Source: CAZTJA01 sp964613745 (lineage in GTDB: Bacteria > Desulfobacterota > Desulfomonilia > Desulfomonilales > Desulfomonilaceae). Taken from it: DNA of 64,000 bases. The first letter of the stretch is position 1. Each line of letters starts with the position of its first letter. This document shows, piece after piece, positions 33,211-41,951 of the stretch. The stretch covers positions 1 through 64,000 of the forward strand of contig CAZTJA010000008.1 of the NCBI GenBank assembly GCA_964613745.1, in the 5' to 3' direction. A model generated the notes under the pieces. That model did not search any database, was not told where the DNA came from, and saw only the letters and a list, made by a program, of their open reading frames with translations. The translations under genes and the position numbers were made by a program.

Positions 33211-35871
33211 TTAAAAGAGCTGTCCCATTCCGAAGGCGAAAGCGCCGGGCTCCTCGCCCCTATCCGGATTTACTTTCCAACCATACTCAAGTCTCAATGG
33301 TCCCATAGGAGAAACCCATCTGATTCCGAGCCCGTAACCAGCTTTTATGTCTTTCGGAAACGGACTATCGGAAACATTCCAGGCATTCCCGGCATCGAAA
33401 AAGAGAACTCCATTGAGTTTGAGAGCCTCAACAATGGGAAAGAAGATTTCCATGTTGCTGTAAGCGGCACGATCACCGCCCATCACGTTACCATAACGAT
33501 CACGAGGACCTATCTCGCCGTATTTGTAACCCCTGATGCTCTGAATCCCCCCAAGAAGAACTCTTCTGTCAAACGGAATGGGATCATCGCGAAATTCTTG
33601 CAGTAACGTCGTGTTGGCTTTGACCTTGAAAATGGCCTTCCAGAAAAGCAATTTGTAATAAATGGTCTCGGAGAAATAATTTGAATACGCCACATCGCCG
33701 CCGAATCCAGAAAAACGGCTTCCAAGGGAAATCTTGCTGCCGGCAGTAGGTATTACGGCATTATTACGAGTATCTCTGTTGAAACTCATTGACATCGAAT
33801 TCTCGGAAACATTCATAAAGCGCTGTGGATTCGTATTAAATTGCTTGTAATAATTAATGATCGAACGGGCAAATCCCTGCTCTATTCCACTCAGCTTAGA
33901 TGAATCTCTGGCTATGCCGCTCGTCATACTCCAGAGACCATAAAGTGGATAGCTAAAATAAAGACTAAAGCCGTCGCTATCCCTGAGATACTGACTTTCC
34001 CTGCTCTGAGATTTGTAGCCTCTTCCGGTGGTACTTATCGGATAGTCGAATAGCCATGGATAGGTTAGAGATCCCTCATAGCTATTACGTCGGCCTGAAA
34101 AATTCATCTTGGCATTTGCGACTATCCCCAACCCAAGTAGGTTTCTCTCCCTCAGGTTGACGTTTCCCATTGCCCCTTCCTGGGATGAGTAACCAAGACC
34201 CGCCGAGAGAGAGCCCGTTTTCTTTTCCACCACCTCAACGGTGACATTCATGAGATCAGGTCTCGCACCGGGAGATGTTTTTAAACGGACCGCCTCAAAA
34301 TAATCCATTCCCTCTAATGCACTTTTTGTCGCATCAAAACGGTCAGAGCTATAAAGGTCCCCCTCACTGAATGCAAGGGCCCGCCTTATGACTTTATCTC
34401 TCGTGCGCTCATTGCCTGCTATATCAACACGTTCTATGGATACTCTCTCGCCTTTATTAACTTTGTAAGTTAAATCGATGAAATCGTATTCGTCATTCAC
34501 TTTCTGCTTGGGTTCTATATCCGCATAGGCATATCCCAAATTGTTGTAGATTTTGGTTATGGCCTTAATATCATCCGTCATGCTCGTTCTGCTGAACCAT
34601 GTCTTTGGCTTGGTAGTAAGTTGATTCAGCATTTCATCAGCGGATCCGACAAGATCGCCTTCAATATTAACTTTTCGGACCTGGAACCGATCTCCCTCAC
34701 TGATGGGGTATTTTACTTTGGCTGAGCCATCGGTAATGTCCATTTCCGGTGCGCCGACCTGGACGTTGATAAAGCCGTTATCGAGATAGAACAACATCAA
34801 CCTTAGCCGGTTTTCTTCAAGCTTCTCCCGTGTGAATGTGCCGGAATCGTCAATCCACCAGAGCCAGCCCTTTTCCTTTATGTTCATTATTTTCTTGAGC
34901 TGCTTTTCAGACAGGGATTTACGACCATCGAGGGCGAGTTCCGTAAGGTAGCTTTTTGTACCTTCGTCTATTTTAAAGACAAGAATAGCCTCACTGGGAG
35001 AAGCCTCTTTCAATTCGTAGGTTATATTCGGTTGATAGTATCCTTCCTTTTCATACATTTTCTTGAGCTTTTCTATATCGTCTCTAATTTTCTGCACACT
35101 CGCCACAGCAAAGGACTTTGTCGTGAGAGCGTCCAGTATGTTGTCTTTCGAATAGACCTTGTTTCCTTCAACTTCAATGGACTTAATTGAAGGTCGTTCC
35201 TTAAGATTAATGGTTAGGTCGATTTCACCTTTTGGCGACTCTTCGGCTTTAATCTGGACATCTTCAAAATATCCCATATTGTAGAGTTCGCGAATCTCGT
35301 TGCTCAAAGCGGATTTACGAAAAGAACTCCCTGTCTTCATTTCCAGTTTATTAAGGATGGCGTCTTTCTGGATCCGTTTATTTCCTTCAATTTTGATTTC
35401 ACCGACCTTGAGCCTATCGAGAGCGACGTTGCTGATCTGAACCCCAACGTCTTTGATCCTACTGAGCAGGTCTTCCATGTCTTTGCCGGTGACGGAAAAG
35501 AATCTTGGTTTAGTCTGACCCTTTTGGAGGACATTCAATTCCAGGGTTACGCCGTCATCAAGTTTGCCGATGGTGCCCCATACCGCAGCAAATGCATCCA
35601 TCCTCTCTGCAACGCGAGAAATCCTTGGAACATCCGGTTTTTTGTCTTCAACTAAGGACGCAAACGGTTTTCCTGAAATGATTTCAATGTCGCCGTCTCG
35701 AGCCAATTCGGCTCCGAGAACACCGGCTATATCATTCCCGAAACTTTCGGATATTTCTTTTGAAGTAACCTTAAAGGGAAAGATGAGTATCTTCTTGAAT
35801 TTTGACGTTTGGGCATCAGCGGACATGCTGAAGATTAAAAACGCCAATACTATATAGGGAAGCCTCTTCAT
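33211..35871 (-). CDS. bamA: Outer-membrane assembly factor BamA with extra N-terminal domain
   Basis: The 886-residue product has a signal peptide, then about 140 residues that are not POTRA (KILIFPFKVTSKEISESFGN, VWGTIGKLDDGVTLELNVL) and look like a small alpha/beta periplasmic domain. Five POTRA repeats follow from about residue 155 (VGEIKIEGNKRIQKDAIL, SIKSIEVEGNKVYSK and so on), then the 16-strand barrel, with IRGYKYGEIG matching the conserved VRGF loop and a C-terminal aromatic (GMGQLF). BamA folds beta-barrel proteins into the outer membrane. It is longer than E. coli BamA (810) because of the N-terminal part. It overlaps the lolD stop by 4 bp. Confidence 0.95.
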   Translation of the reverse strand: MKRLPYIVLAFLIFSMSADAQTSKFKKILIFPFKVTSKEISESFGNDIAGVLGAELARDGDIEIISGKPFASLVEDKKPDVPRISRVAERMDAFAAVWGTIGKLDDGVTLELNVLQKGQTKPRFFSVTGKDMEDLLSRIKDVGVQISNVALDRLKVGEIKIEGNKRIQKDAILNKLEMKTGSSFRKSALSNEIRELYNMGYFEDVQIKAEESPKGEIDLTINLKERPSIKSIEVEGNKVYSKDNILDALTTKSFAVASVQKIRDDIEKLKKMYEKEGYYQPNITYELKEASPSEAILVFKIDEGTKSYLTELALDGRKSLSEKQLKKIMNIKEKGWLWWIDDSGTFTREKLEENRLRLMLFYLDNGFINVQVGAPEMDITDGSAKVKYPISEGDRFQVRKVNIEGDLVGSADEMLNQLTTKPKTWFSRTSMTDDIKAITKIYNNLGYAYADIEPKQKVNDEYDFIDLTYKVNKGERVSIERVDIAGNERTRDKVIRRALAFSEGDLYSSDRFDATKSALEGMDYFEAVRLKTSPGARPDLMNVTVEVVEKKTGSLSAGLGYSSQEGAMGNVNLRERNLLGLGIVANAKMNFSGRRNSYEGSLTYPWLFDYPISTTGRGYKSQSRESQYLRDSDGFSLYFSYPLYGLWSMTSGIARDSSKLSGIEQGFARSIINYYKQFNTNPQRFMNVSENSMSMSFNRDTRNNAVIPTAGSKISLGSRFSGFGGDVAYSNYFSETIYYKLLFWKAIFKVKANTTLLQEFRDDPIPFDRRVLLGGIQSIRGYKYGEIGPRDRYGNVMGGDRAAYSNMEIFFPIVEALKLNGVLFFDAGNAWNVSDSPFPKDIKAGYGLGIRWVSPMGPLRLEYGWKVNPDRGEEPGAFAFGMGQLF

Positions 35872-36554
35872 CGAAGCTCCTGCAGCTGTCCCCCAACAAA
35901 ACCGACACGCCTCTTCATTGCGTCCGCAAGAGATTCTTTGTGCGTGACGACAATTAAACTGGTTTGTCTTGATTCGTTGAGTTTTAGTAGCAAATCTTCT
36001 ATTTCCTGACCTGTCTCAGGATCTAAATTGCCCGTTGGTTCATCGGCCAAAATGATATCGGGTTCCATGATGAGAGCCCTTGCTATGGCGGTTCTCTGCT
36101 GCTCGCCACCGGACAATTCTCCGGGGCGGTGATGAATTCTTGCTCCGAGGCCCACTTCTTCCAAAAGTCCCTCAGCTCGGGCCTTAAGCTTTGAGCGCCG
36201 TTCGCCTGCAATCATTCCAGGCATTATGACATTCTCTAACGCCGTAAATTCGGATAGGAGCTGAAAAAACTGAAAGACAAATCCGATTCGTTTATTCCTG
36301 AGGCTTGATCTTTGCGAATCATTCAGAGTGTCTATATCAACGCCGTCAAACGAGAGTTTTCCCTCAGATGGACGATCAAGCAGCCCTAGAATGTGCAATA
36401 GGGTGCTCTTTCCCACTCCGGAAGGACCGGAAACGGAAACAGTCTCCCCATGACGGACCTTGAGATTTACTCCCCGCAAGACCTCCACCAATTTGGAACC
36501 GTTTGTATATGATTTTTTGAGGTCGGAAACGTCTAAGATGTTAGCATCACTCAT
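35868..36554 (-). CDS. lolD: Lipoprotein-releasing ABC transporter ATPase LolD
   Basis: The 228-residue ATPase has Walker A GPSGVGKST, Q-loop VFQFFQLLSEFTALENV (the typical LolD/MacB Q-loop), signature LSGGEQQR and Walker B IILADEPTGNLD. LolD powers extraction of outer-membrane lipoproteins from the inner membrane with LolC/E. It overlaps the lolC/E-like gene by 8 bp and bamA by 4 bp. Confidence 0.93.
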   Translation of the reverse strand: MSDANILDVSDLKKSYTNGSKLVEVLRGVNLKVRHGETVSVSGPSGVGKSTLLHILGLLDRPSEGKLSFDGVDIDTLNDSQRSSLRNKRIGFVFQFFQLLSEFTALENVIMPGMIAGERRSKLKARAEGLLEEVGLGARIHHRPGELSGGEQQRTAIARALIMEPDIILADEPTGNLDPETGQEIEDLLLKLNESRQTSLIVVTHKESLADAMKRRVGFVGGQLQELR

Positions 36555-37782
36555 ACCTGAGAGCCTCCACGGGTTCCATTCGGGCAGCTCTCAGAGATGG
36601 ATACAGGGTTGCAAGAAAACAGATCGTCAACGCCACACCGCAGATAATGGCAACATCGGTGAATTCTACGGATATGGGTAATGTAGAAATCGTGTAAATT
36701 TCCTCAGGCAATTCAATGATTGGATATCTTGCCAGAAGAGCAGACCCGAGCAATCCACCTATTGCACCCAAGAGGGTCCCAACTACTCCGACCACCATCC
36801 CCTGAATTATGAAGATCCTCATGATTCGATCGGATGTGGCTCCGAGGGCTTTGAGTATCGCAATGTCTCTGCTTTTCTCCAGCACCAACATTATAAGCGA
36901 AATAATAATGTTGAATGCCGCAACAAGAACAATGAATGTCAATATGACGAACATCGCAATTTTCTCCAGCTTTAAGGCACTGAAAAGATTGCGATACATA
37001 TCCTTCCAAGTCCGTGTCCAAAAAGGTGACCCAAGACTTGATTCTATCCTGGCAGCCAATTTGGGGGCATAGTAAACATCTTTTACTTTGACTTCAATCC
37101 CAGTTACTCCGTCGCCCATTTCAAAAAATTTTTGACTTTGATCCAAACTCATATATACGAGATTCGAATCAAATTCGTACATGCCGGACTTGAAAATACC
37201 TACGACTTTGAAATTATGTACGAGAGGCAGTGCGCCGATTGGGGTTCTCTTTCCTTGAGGAGAGATCAGTTGAATGATGTCCCCAACTCTAATAGCGTTC
37301 AGTACTGCCAGTTCCTTGCCTATGATTACGCTTCCTAGTCCTTCAGTTCCGACACGAAGCTCATCAATTGACCCGGAGGTCAGATATTTGTCCAGGGATA
37401 TGACTTGCGCAGCCGTTCGAGGATCTATGCCTCTCACAATGACTCCCCTGACTTTCCCTTTCGTGGAAAGCATGGCCTGGCCATAAATGTACGGAGTCGT
37501 CGCCTGCACTCCATCGAAAACATTGATTCTATTCATTACTTGATCCCAACCGGTGACCAATCGATTGGAATGGCTCATAACCACTAGATGCGAAACGGTC
37601 CCAAGAATCTTTTCCTTGAGATCCTTTTCGAATCCGTTCATAACACCCAAAACTATTATGAGCGTCATGACGCCCAACATAACGCCGAGCACGCTGAAGC
37701 CGCTAATTACGGAAATGAAAGCTTGTTTTCTCTTGGCCTTCATGTATCGAAGACCGACGGTTATTTCGAAGGGCAGGTTCAT
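36547..37782 (-). CDS. Lipoprotein-releasing permease LolC/LolE family
   Basis: The 411-residue permease has one N-terminal membrane helix after FEITVGLRYMKAKRKQAFISVIS, a periplasmic MacB-type domain, and three C-terminal helices around FVILTFIVLVAAFNIIISLIM and ILKALGATSDRIMRIFIIQG, the standard LolC/E arrangement. Only one such gene is present, so the complex is likely a LolC(E) homodimer with LolD, sometimes called LolF-type. Its ATG overlaps the lysS stop by 4 bp. Confidence 0.9.
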   Translation of the reverse strand: MNLPFEITVGLRYMKAKRKQAFISVISGFSVLGVMLGVMTLIIVLGVMNGFEKDLKEKILGTVSHLVVMSHSNRLVTGWDQVMNRINVFDGVQATTPYIYGQAMLSTKGKVRGVIVRGIDPRTAAQVISLDKYLTSGSIDELRVGTEGLGSVIIGKELAVLNAIRVGDIIQLISPQGKRTPIGALPLVHNFKVVGIFKSGMYEFDSNLVYMSLDQSQKFFEMGDGVTGIEVKVKDVYYAPKLAARIESSLGSPFWTRTWKDMYRNLFSALKLEKIAMFVILTFIVLVAAFNIIISLIMLVLEKSRDIAILKALGATSDRIMRIFIIQGMVVGVVGTLLGAIGGLLGSALLARYPIIELPEEIYTISTLPISVEFTDVAIICGVALTICFLATLYPSLRAARMEPVEALRYE

Positions 37783-39287
37783 CCGACCCCTTTTTCAGGC
37801 CTCATATGCGGAAACAGAATGACTTCTCTGATGGATTGCGAGTTCGTGAGAAGCATGACCAATCTGTCTATACCTATGCCTTCTCCCGCAGCCGGAGGCA
37901 TTCCATACTCAAGTGCTCTAAGGAAATCTTCGTCAAGAAAATGAGCCTCTTCATCGCCGGACGCTCTCGCTCGGACTTGTTGCTCAAATCTGTTTCGTTG
38001 ATCAAGGGGATCCGTTAACTCAGTAAAGGCGTTAGCCATCTCTCTCCCACAGATGTACAGTTCAAAGCGGTCCGTCACCGTGGGATCTTCATCATTGCGC
38101 CGTGCTAAAGGCGACACATCTACAGGATAGCCATAAATAAAAACCGGCCCCCACAAATGTTTTTCAACGCACTCGTCGAAAATCGCCATCCAGATTTTGC
38201 CTAACGAATCATCCTTTTTGACATCCAAGCCCATCTCGACCGCTTTTATGAAAACTCCATTCCAGTCGTTCAATTCTGCTTCGGTAATTCCTGCATGCTC
38301 CATCACGGCTTCTTTGACCGTAAGCTTTTTCCAAGGCCTACTGAGGTCCACTTCTTTATCCGCGTAAGTGAATTTTTCGCTCCCCTGAACATCCAGTGCA
38401 AGTTCGCAGATCATCTGTTCCGTCAATTCAATCAGATCTTCGTATGTTCGATATGCTTGATAGAATTCGAGCATTGTGAATTCCGGATTGTGCTGCGTCG
38501 AAATTCCTTCATTTCGAAAATTTCGGTTTATCTCAAAGACTCTTTCAAATCCCCCCACAAGCAATCGCTTCAGATACAATTCAGGAGCTATCCGAAGATA
38601 AAGCTTTCGATCTAAAGCATGATGAAAGGTCTCAAACGGCTTGGCCGTGGCGCCCCCCGGAATTGCCTGCATCATTGGAGTTTCTACTTCGAGAAAACCT
38701 CTAGCCGTGAGGAAATTGCGAAGAAAATTGATGATCCTGCTGCGAGTTCGGACAATTTCCCGTGAATCCGTATTGACTATCAAGTCTACATATCTTTGCC
38801 GGTGCCTCGTCTCAACATCCTGGAGACCATGCCATTTCTCCGGAAGCGGCCTAAGTGATTTGGTCAAAAGAACGAAGGATTTACATAAGATGCTGAGTTC
38901 GCCGGTTCGTGTCCTGAATGCTTGCCCTACAACACCAATTATGTCGCCTATATCAAGCTTTTTCACTAATTTATAGGAATCCGTCCCTATGACGTCTCTC
39001 GCGATGTATACCTGAAAATCACCGGTTGAATCCAACAAGCGTAAAAAAGACGCTTTGCCGAGGTTTCGAACGGCCAAAATCCGCCCGGCCATTTTAATTT
39101 CGGGGGAATCGTCCGTGACCTCGGAAGAATCAGCAAAGTTATTCTTGAATTGCCATGAATTATGATCAGGCGTAAAACCAGACGAAAAAGCCGGAATTCC
39201 GCTATCTTCCAGCTCCTGGATTTTTTGCAATCGTACGTCTGTTAGGCTTGTACTTGATTTTTTGCTTTGGGGCCCGGAATCAGACAA
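37779..39287 (-). CDS. lysS: Lysyl-tRNA synthetase, class II
   Basis: The 502-residue product has the N-terminal OB-fold (IKMAGRILAVRNLGKASFLRL) and class II motifs: RIAPELYLKRLLVGGFERVFEINRNFRNEG (motif 2 region) and GIGIDRLVMLLT (motif 3). It charges tRNA-Lys. The start codon is TTG at 39287, with AGGAG 10 bases upstream, an unusual but well-supported start. Being the first gene of the 25.9-39.3 kb operon is a common arrangement with lolC in deltaproteobacteria. Confidence 0.95.
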   Translation of the reverse strand: MSDSGPQSKKSSTSLTDVRLQKIQELEDSGIPAFSSGFTPDHNSWQFKNNFADSSEVTDDSPEIKMAGRILAVRNLGKASFLRLLDSTGDFQVYIARDVIGTDSYKLVKKLDIGDIIGVVGQAFRTRTGELSILCKSFVLLTKSLRPLPEKWHGLQDVETRHRQRYVDLIVNTDSREIVRTRSRIINFLRNFLTARGFLEVETPMMQAIPGGATAKPFETFHHALDRKLYLRIAPELYLKRLLVGGFERVFEINRNFRNEGISTQHNPEFTMLEFYQAYRTYEDLIELTEQMICELALDVQGSEKFTYADKEVDLSRPWKKLTVKEAVMEHAGITEAELNDWNGVFIKAVEMGLDVKKDDSLGKIWMAIFDECVEKHLWGPVFIYGYPVDVSPLARRNDEDPTVTDRFELYICGREMANAFTELTDPLDQRNRFEQQVRARASGDEEAHFLDEDFLRALEYGMPPAAGEGIGIDRLVMLLTNSQSIREVILFPHMRPEKGVG

Positions 39288-39327
39288 ATTTCCGATACTC
39301 CTAAATTTTTCCGAAAATCAGACCGGT

Positions 39328-39356
39328 TTTTTATCCTCTCCCCGTTCAAAAGTCAA
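39328..39356 (-). promoter_or_regulatory. Promoter of the lysS-lol-bam-lpx operon
   Basis: On the minus strand TTGACT (39351-39356) and TAAAAA (39328-39333) are separated by 17 bases. Transcription would start about 30-35 bp before the TTG start of lysS at 39287. Confidence 0.55.
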
Positions 39357-39449
39357 GCACGCATCAGTTAACCTGTAAAATCTTGTGGTAAAATCTGCAA
39401 CATGACCTTAATTTGAGCTAAATTCCGAATCCTCCTAATTTTTGACCTA

Positions 39450-39479
39450 AAAAACAAAAGAGAGGCACTAAGCCCCTCT
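39450..39479 (-). terminator. Intrinsic terminator of the pilB-pilT-pilC operon
   Basis: On the minus strand AGAGGGGC pairs with GCCTCTCT (8 bp, one G-U) around loop TTAGT, followed by TTTTGTTTTTT. It lies 38 bp beyond the pilC stop at 39518 and separates the pilus genes from the lysS promoter. Confidence 0.8.
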
Positions 39480-39517
39480 GTTGAATTGACACTCTATAAA
39501 CCCGAAAAAAATCTCGA

Positions 39518-40738
39518 TTAGTCTTTCGCTCCGGAAATTGCACCGGCCATGGAGAAAACCGGAAGATACATTGCTATGACCATGCCGCCGCAAACACCTC
39601 CCAAAAACACGATCATGATGGGTTCCATTAATTGCGTCAGAGCCTCAACTGCAGCATCAACCTCTTCGTCATAAAATTCAGCAATTTTTGCAAGCATAGC
39701 ATCCAGGGCTCCTGTTGCTTCTCCAACTGCAATCATACGCACCACCATGCCCGGAAACACTCCCGTTTCCATTAATGGTTCCGCTATCGTCCGCCCCTCT
39801 GAGATGGCAGTTCTTGTGTTCATGATGGCCCGTTCAATGATTACATTACCTGCCGTTTTGGCGGTAATTTCCAGAGCGTCTAATATCGGAACACCACTGG
39901 AAATCATTGTACCCAGAGTTGAACAAAATCGCGCCACTGCCACTTTCTTGATTAATGGACCAAATACGGGAGAGCGGAGAATAAAGCGGTCCATGACTTC
40001 TGTGCCGTATTTTGATTGCCGGAATTTGCGGTAAGCGAATACGAGAATTCCAAATACGACGGCCATATGTATGAAATAATTCTGAAGGAATTCACTGAGA
40101 GATAAAACGAAAAGTGTCGGTCCGGGCAACTTTTCGCCGGCGCCTTCAAACATTTCCTTGAACACCGGAATGACGAAGAGAAGAAGAACAGTTACGACCG
40201 CAACAGCTATGGTTAGGACCACGGCAGGATAAACCATTGCGCCTTTAACTTTTCGCTTAAGGGCTTCGGCTTTTTCAAGGAATACAGACAGACGTCTCAG
40301 AATTGTGTCAAGAATACCTCCCGTTTCACCTGCATGAACAAGGTTGACGAAAAGTTCATCAAACACCTTAGGGTGCTGCTTCAAAGCATCGGCAAACGTA
40401 CTACCTCCCTCGACGCTCGTTTTTACCGAAGTTAAAATCTTCTTAAATGTCTTATTTTCCTGCTGACTCGCTAGGATTTCGAGACACTGCACCAAAGGCA
40501 AGCCCGCATCGATCATGGTGGCGAATTGTCTCGTAAAAATGACGACGTCTTTCGTTGTCACTTTAGGCTGAAAAAACTCTATATTTTCAAGAAGATCTTT
40601 GGGCTTTTTCTTTACTTTTATATCCGAAAAGTTCATCTTGGCGAGCTTGGATTTGACGACGGATTCGTTCACCTCCATCATCTCGCCTTTTACAGTATTC
40701 CCGGCTATGGAACGTGCCGACCAGACATACTCCGGCAT
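39518..40738 (-). CDS. pilC: Type IV pilus inner-membrane platform protein PilC
   Basis: The 406-residue product starts YVWSARSIAGNTVKGEM and has the two GspF/PilC repeats: VVIFTRQFATMIDAGLPLVQCLEILA and VARFCSTLGTMISSGVPILDALEITA, each followed by membrane helices. GGVCGGMVIAMYLPVFSMAG near the end is the last helix. PilC connects the PilB and PilT motors to the growing pilus. It is the third gene in the pilB-pilT-pilC run. Confidence 0.95.
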   Translation of the reverse strand: MPEYVWSARSIAGNTVKGEMMEVNESVVKSKLAKMNFSDIKVKKKPKDLLENIEFFQPKVTTKDVVIFTRQFATMIDAGLPLVQCLEILASQQENKTFKKILTSVKTSVEGGSTFADALKQHPKVFDELFVNLVHAGETGGILDTILRRLSVFLEKAEALKRKVKGAMVYPAVVLTIAVAVVTVLLLFVIPVFKEMFEGAGEKLPGPTLFVLSLSEFLQNYFIHMAVVFGILVFAYRKFRQSKYGTEVMDRFILRSPVFGPLIKKVAVARFCSTLGTMISSGVPILDALEITAKTAGNVIIERAIMNTRTAISEGRTIAEPLMETGVFPGMVVRMIAVGEATGALDAMLAKIAEFYDEEVDAAVEALTQLMEPIMIVFLGGVCGGMVIAMYLPVFSMAGAISGAKD

Positions 40739-40766
40739 TCATGCCTCCTTGAACACAAGCTCTCAA

Positions 40767-41867
40767 CTATTTTCCCGGTATCATTGCCTTTTTCTGTGCT
40801 TTTGCGACAGTCGCCATCATCTGCTTCAATTCATCGGGATCACTCGATCTTGCCATTGCATCATCGAAGGAAATAATGCGTCTCTGATAAAGCATCAGCA
40901 GAGATTGATTCATCGTTTGCATGCCCGACTTGGCTTGTCCGACCTGAATTTGCGAATAGATCTGATGAATCTTATCTTCTCGAATCAGGTTCCTTATTGC
41001 TGCATTCGGGACCATGATTTCCATGCACAACGCCCTGCCCCGTCCATCCATAGTAGGAATCAAAGACTGACACAAAACGCCCTCTAAAACGAAACTTAAT
41101 TGGGCTCGAACTTGTGGCTGCTGATGAGCGGGAAAAACATCAATTACTCTATTTATGGTCTGAACGCACGAGTTGGTATGAAGAGTGCCGAAGGTCAGAT
41201 GGCCCGTTTCGGAGACCGTCAATGCGGCCTCTACAGTTTCCAAATCTCGCATCTCACCGATCAGAACAACATCCGGATCTTGCCTAAGGATTGATCTCAA
41301 AGCACTATGAAAACTCTTCGTATCTTGTAAGACTTCTCGCTGATTGACAATGCATGACTTATGCTGATGAGTGAATTCGATTGGATCTTCGATCGTTATA
41401 ATGTGCTCTCTGCGAATCGAGTTGATTTTGTCGATCATGGCCGCAAGTGTCGTTGATTTTCCCGATCCGGTGGGACCGGTAACCAAGATAAGACCGCGTG
41501 GTTTTGAGCACAATTCATTAACAATGGGCGGCAAACCTAGTTCATCAAAGCTCTTGATCTGATACGGTATGAGACGAAACGCCCCGGCAAGAGCTCCCCT
41601 TTGCATAAATATATTGGCCCGAAATCGACTCAGCCCCCTAACTCCGAAAGATAAATCTAGTTCCTGATTTTCTTCAAAACGGTGTTTCTGAACATCCGTC
41701 AATACGCTGTAACAAAGTTGTCTGGTATCCTGAGGCTTCAGAGGAGCGTAGTCCAGTGGAATCAACTCTCCTCGAACTCTGATCATCGGAGGAACTCCAG
41801 GTGTAACATGCAGATCCGATGCACCGCGTTCAACCATTTCCTTAAGAAAATCATGAAGACTGGCCAA
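40767..41867 (-). CDS. pilT: Type IV pilus retraction ATPase PilT
   Basis: The 366-residue protein has ERGASDLHVTPGVPPMIRVRGEL at the N-terminus, Walker A TGPTGSGKST, an Asp box with IITIEDPIEF, Walker B VVLIGEMRDLET and the HLTFGTLHTN His box. The C-terminal AIRNLIREDKIHQIYSQIQ matches the PilT AIRNLIRE motif needed for retraction. It powers pilus disassembly and twitching movement. Confidence 0.95.
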   Translation of the reverse strand: MASLHDFLKEMVERGASDLHVTPGVPPMIRVRGELIPLDYAPLKPQDTRQLCYSVLTDVQKHRFEENQELDLSFGVRGLSRFRANIFMQRGALAGAFRLIPYQIKSFDELGLPPIVNELCSKPRGLILVTGPTGSGKSTTLAAMIDKINSIRREHIITIEDPIEFTHQHKSCIVNQREVLQDTKSFHSALRSILRQDPDVVLIGEMRDLETVEAALTVSETGHLTFGTLHTNSCVQTINRVIDVFPAHQQPQVRAQLSFVLEGVLCQSLIPTMDGRGRALCMEIMVPNAAIRNLIREDKIHQIYSQIQVGQAKSGMQTMNQSLLMLYQRRIISFDDAMARSSDPDELKQMMATVAKAQKKAMIPGK

Positions 41868-41951
41868 AATTAATTCCTTTCGGGGTAGAAATCACTGTGA
41901 TGTTCCGCTATTTGACCACTGACATGAAAAAAGTCACACCCGGCGTCACTG

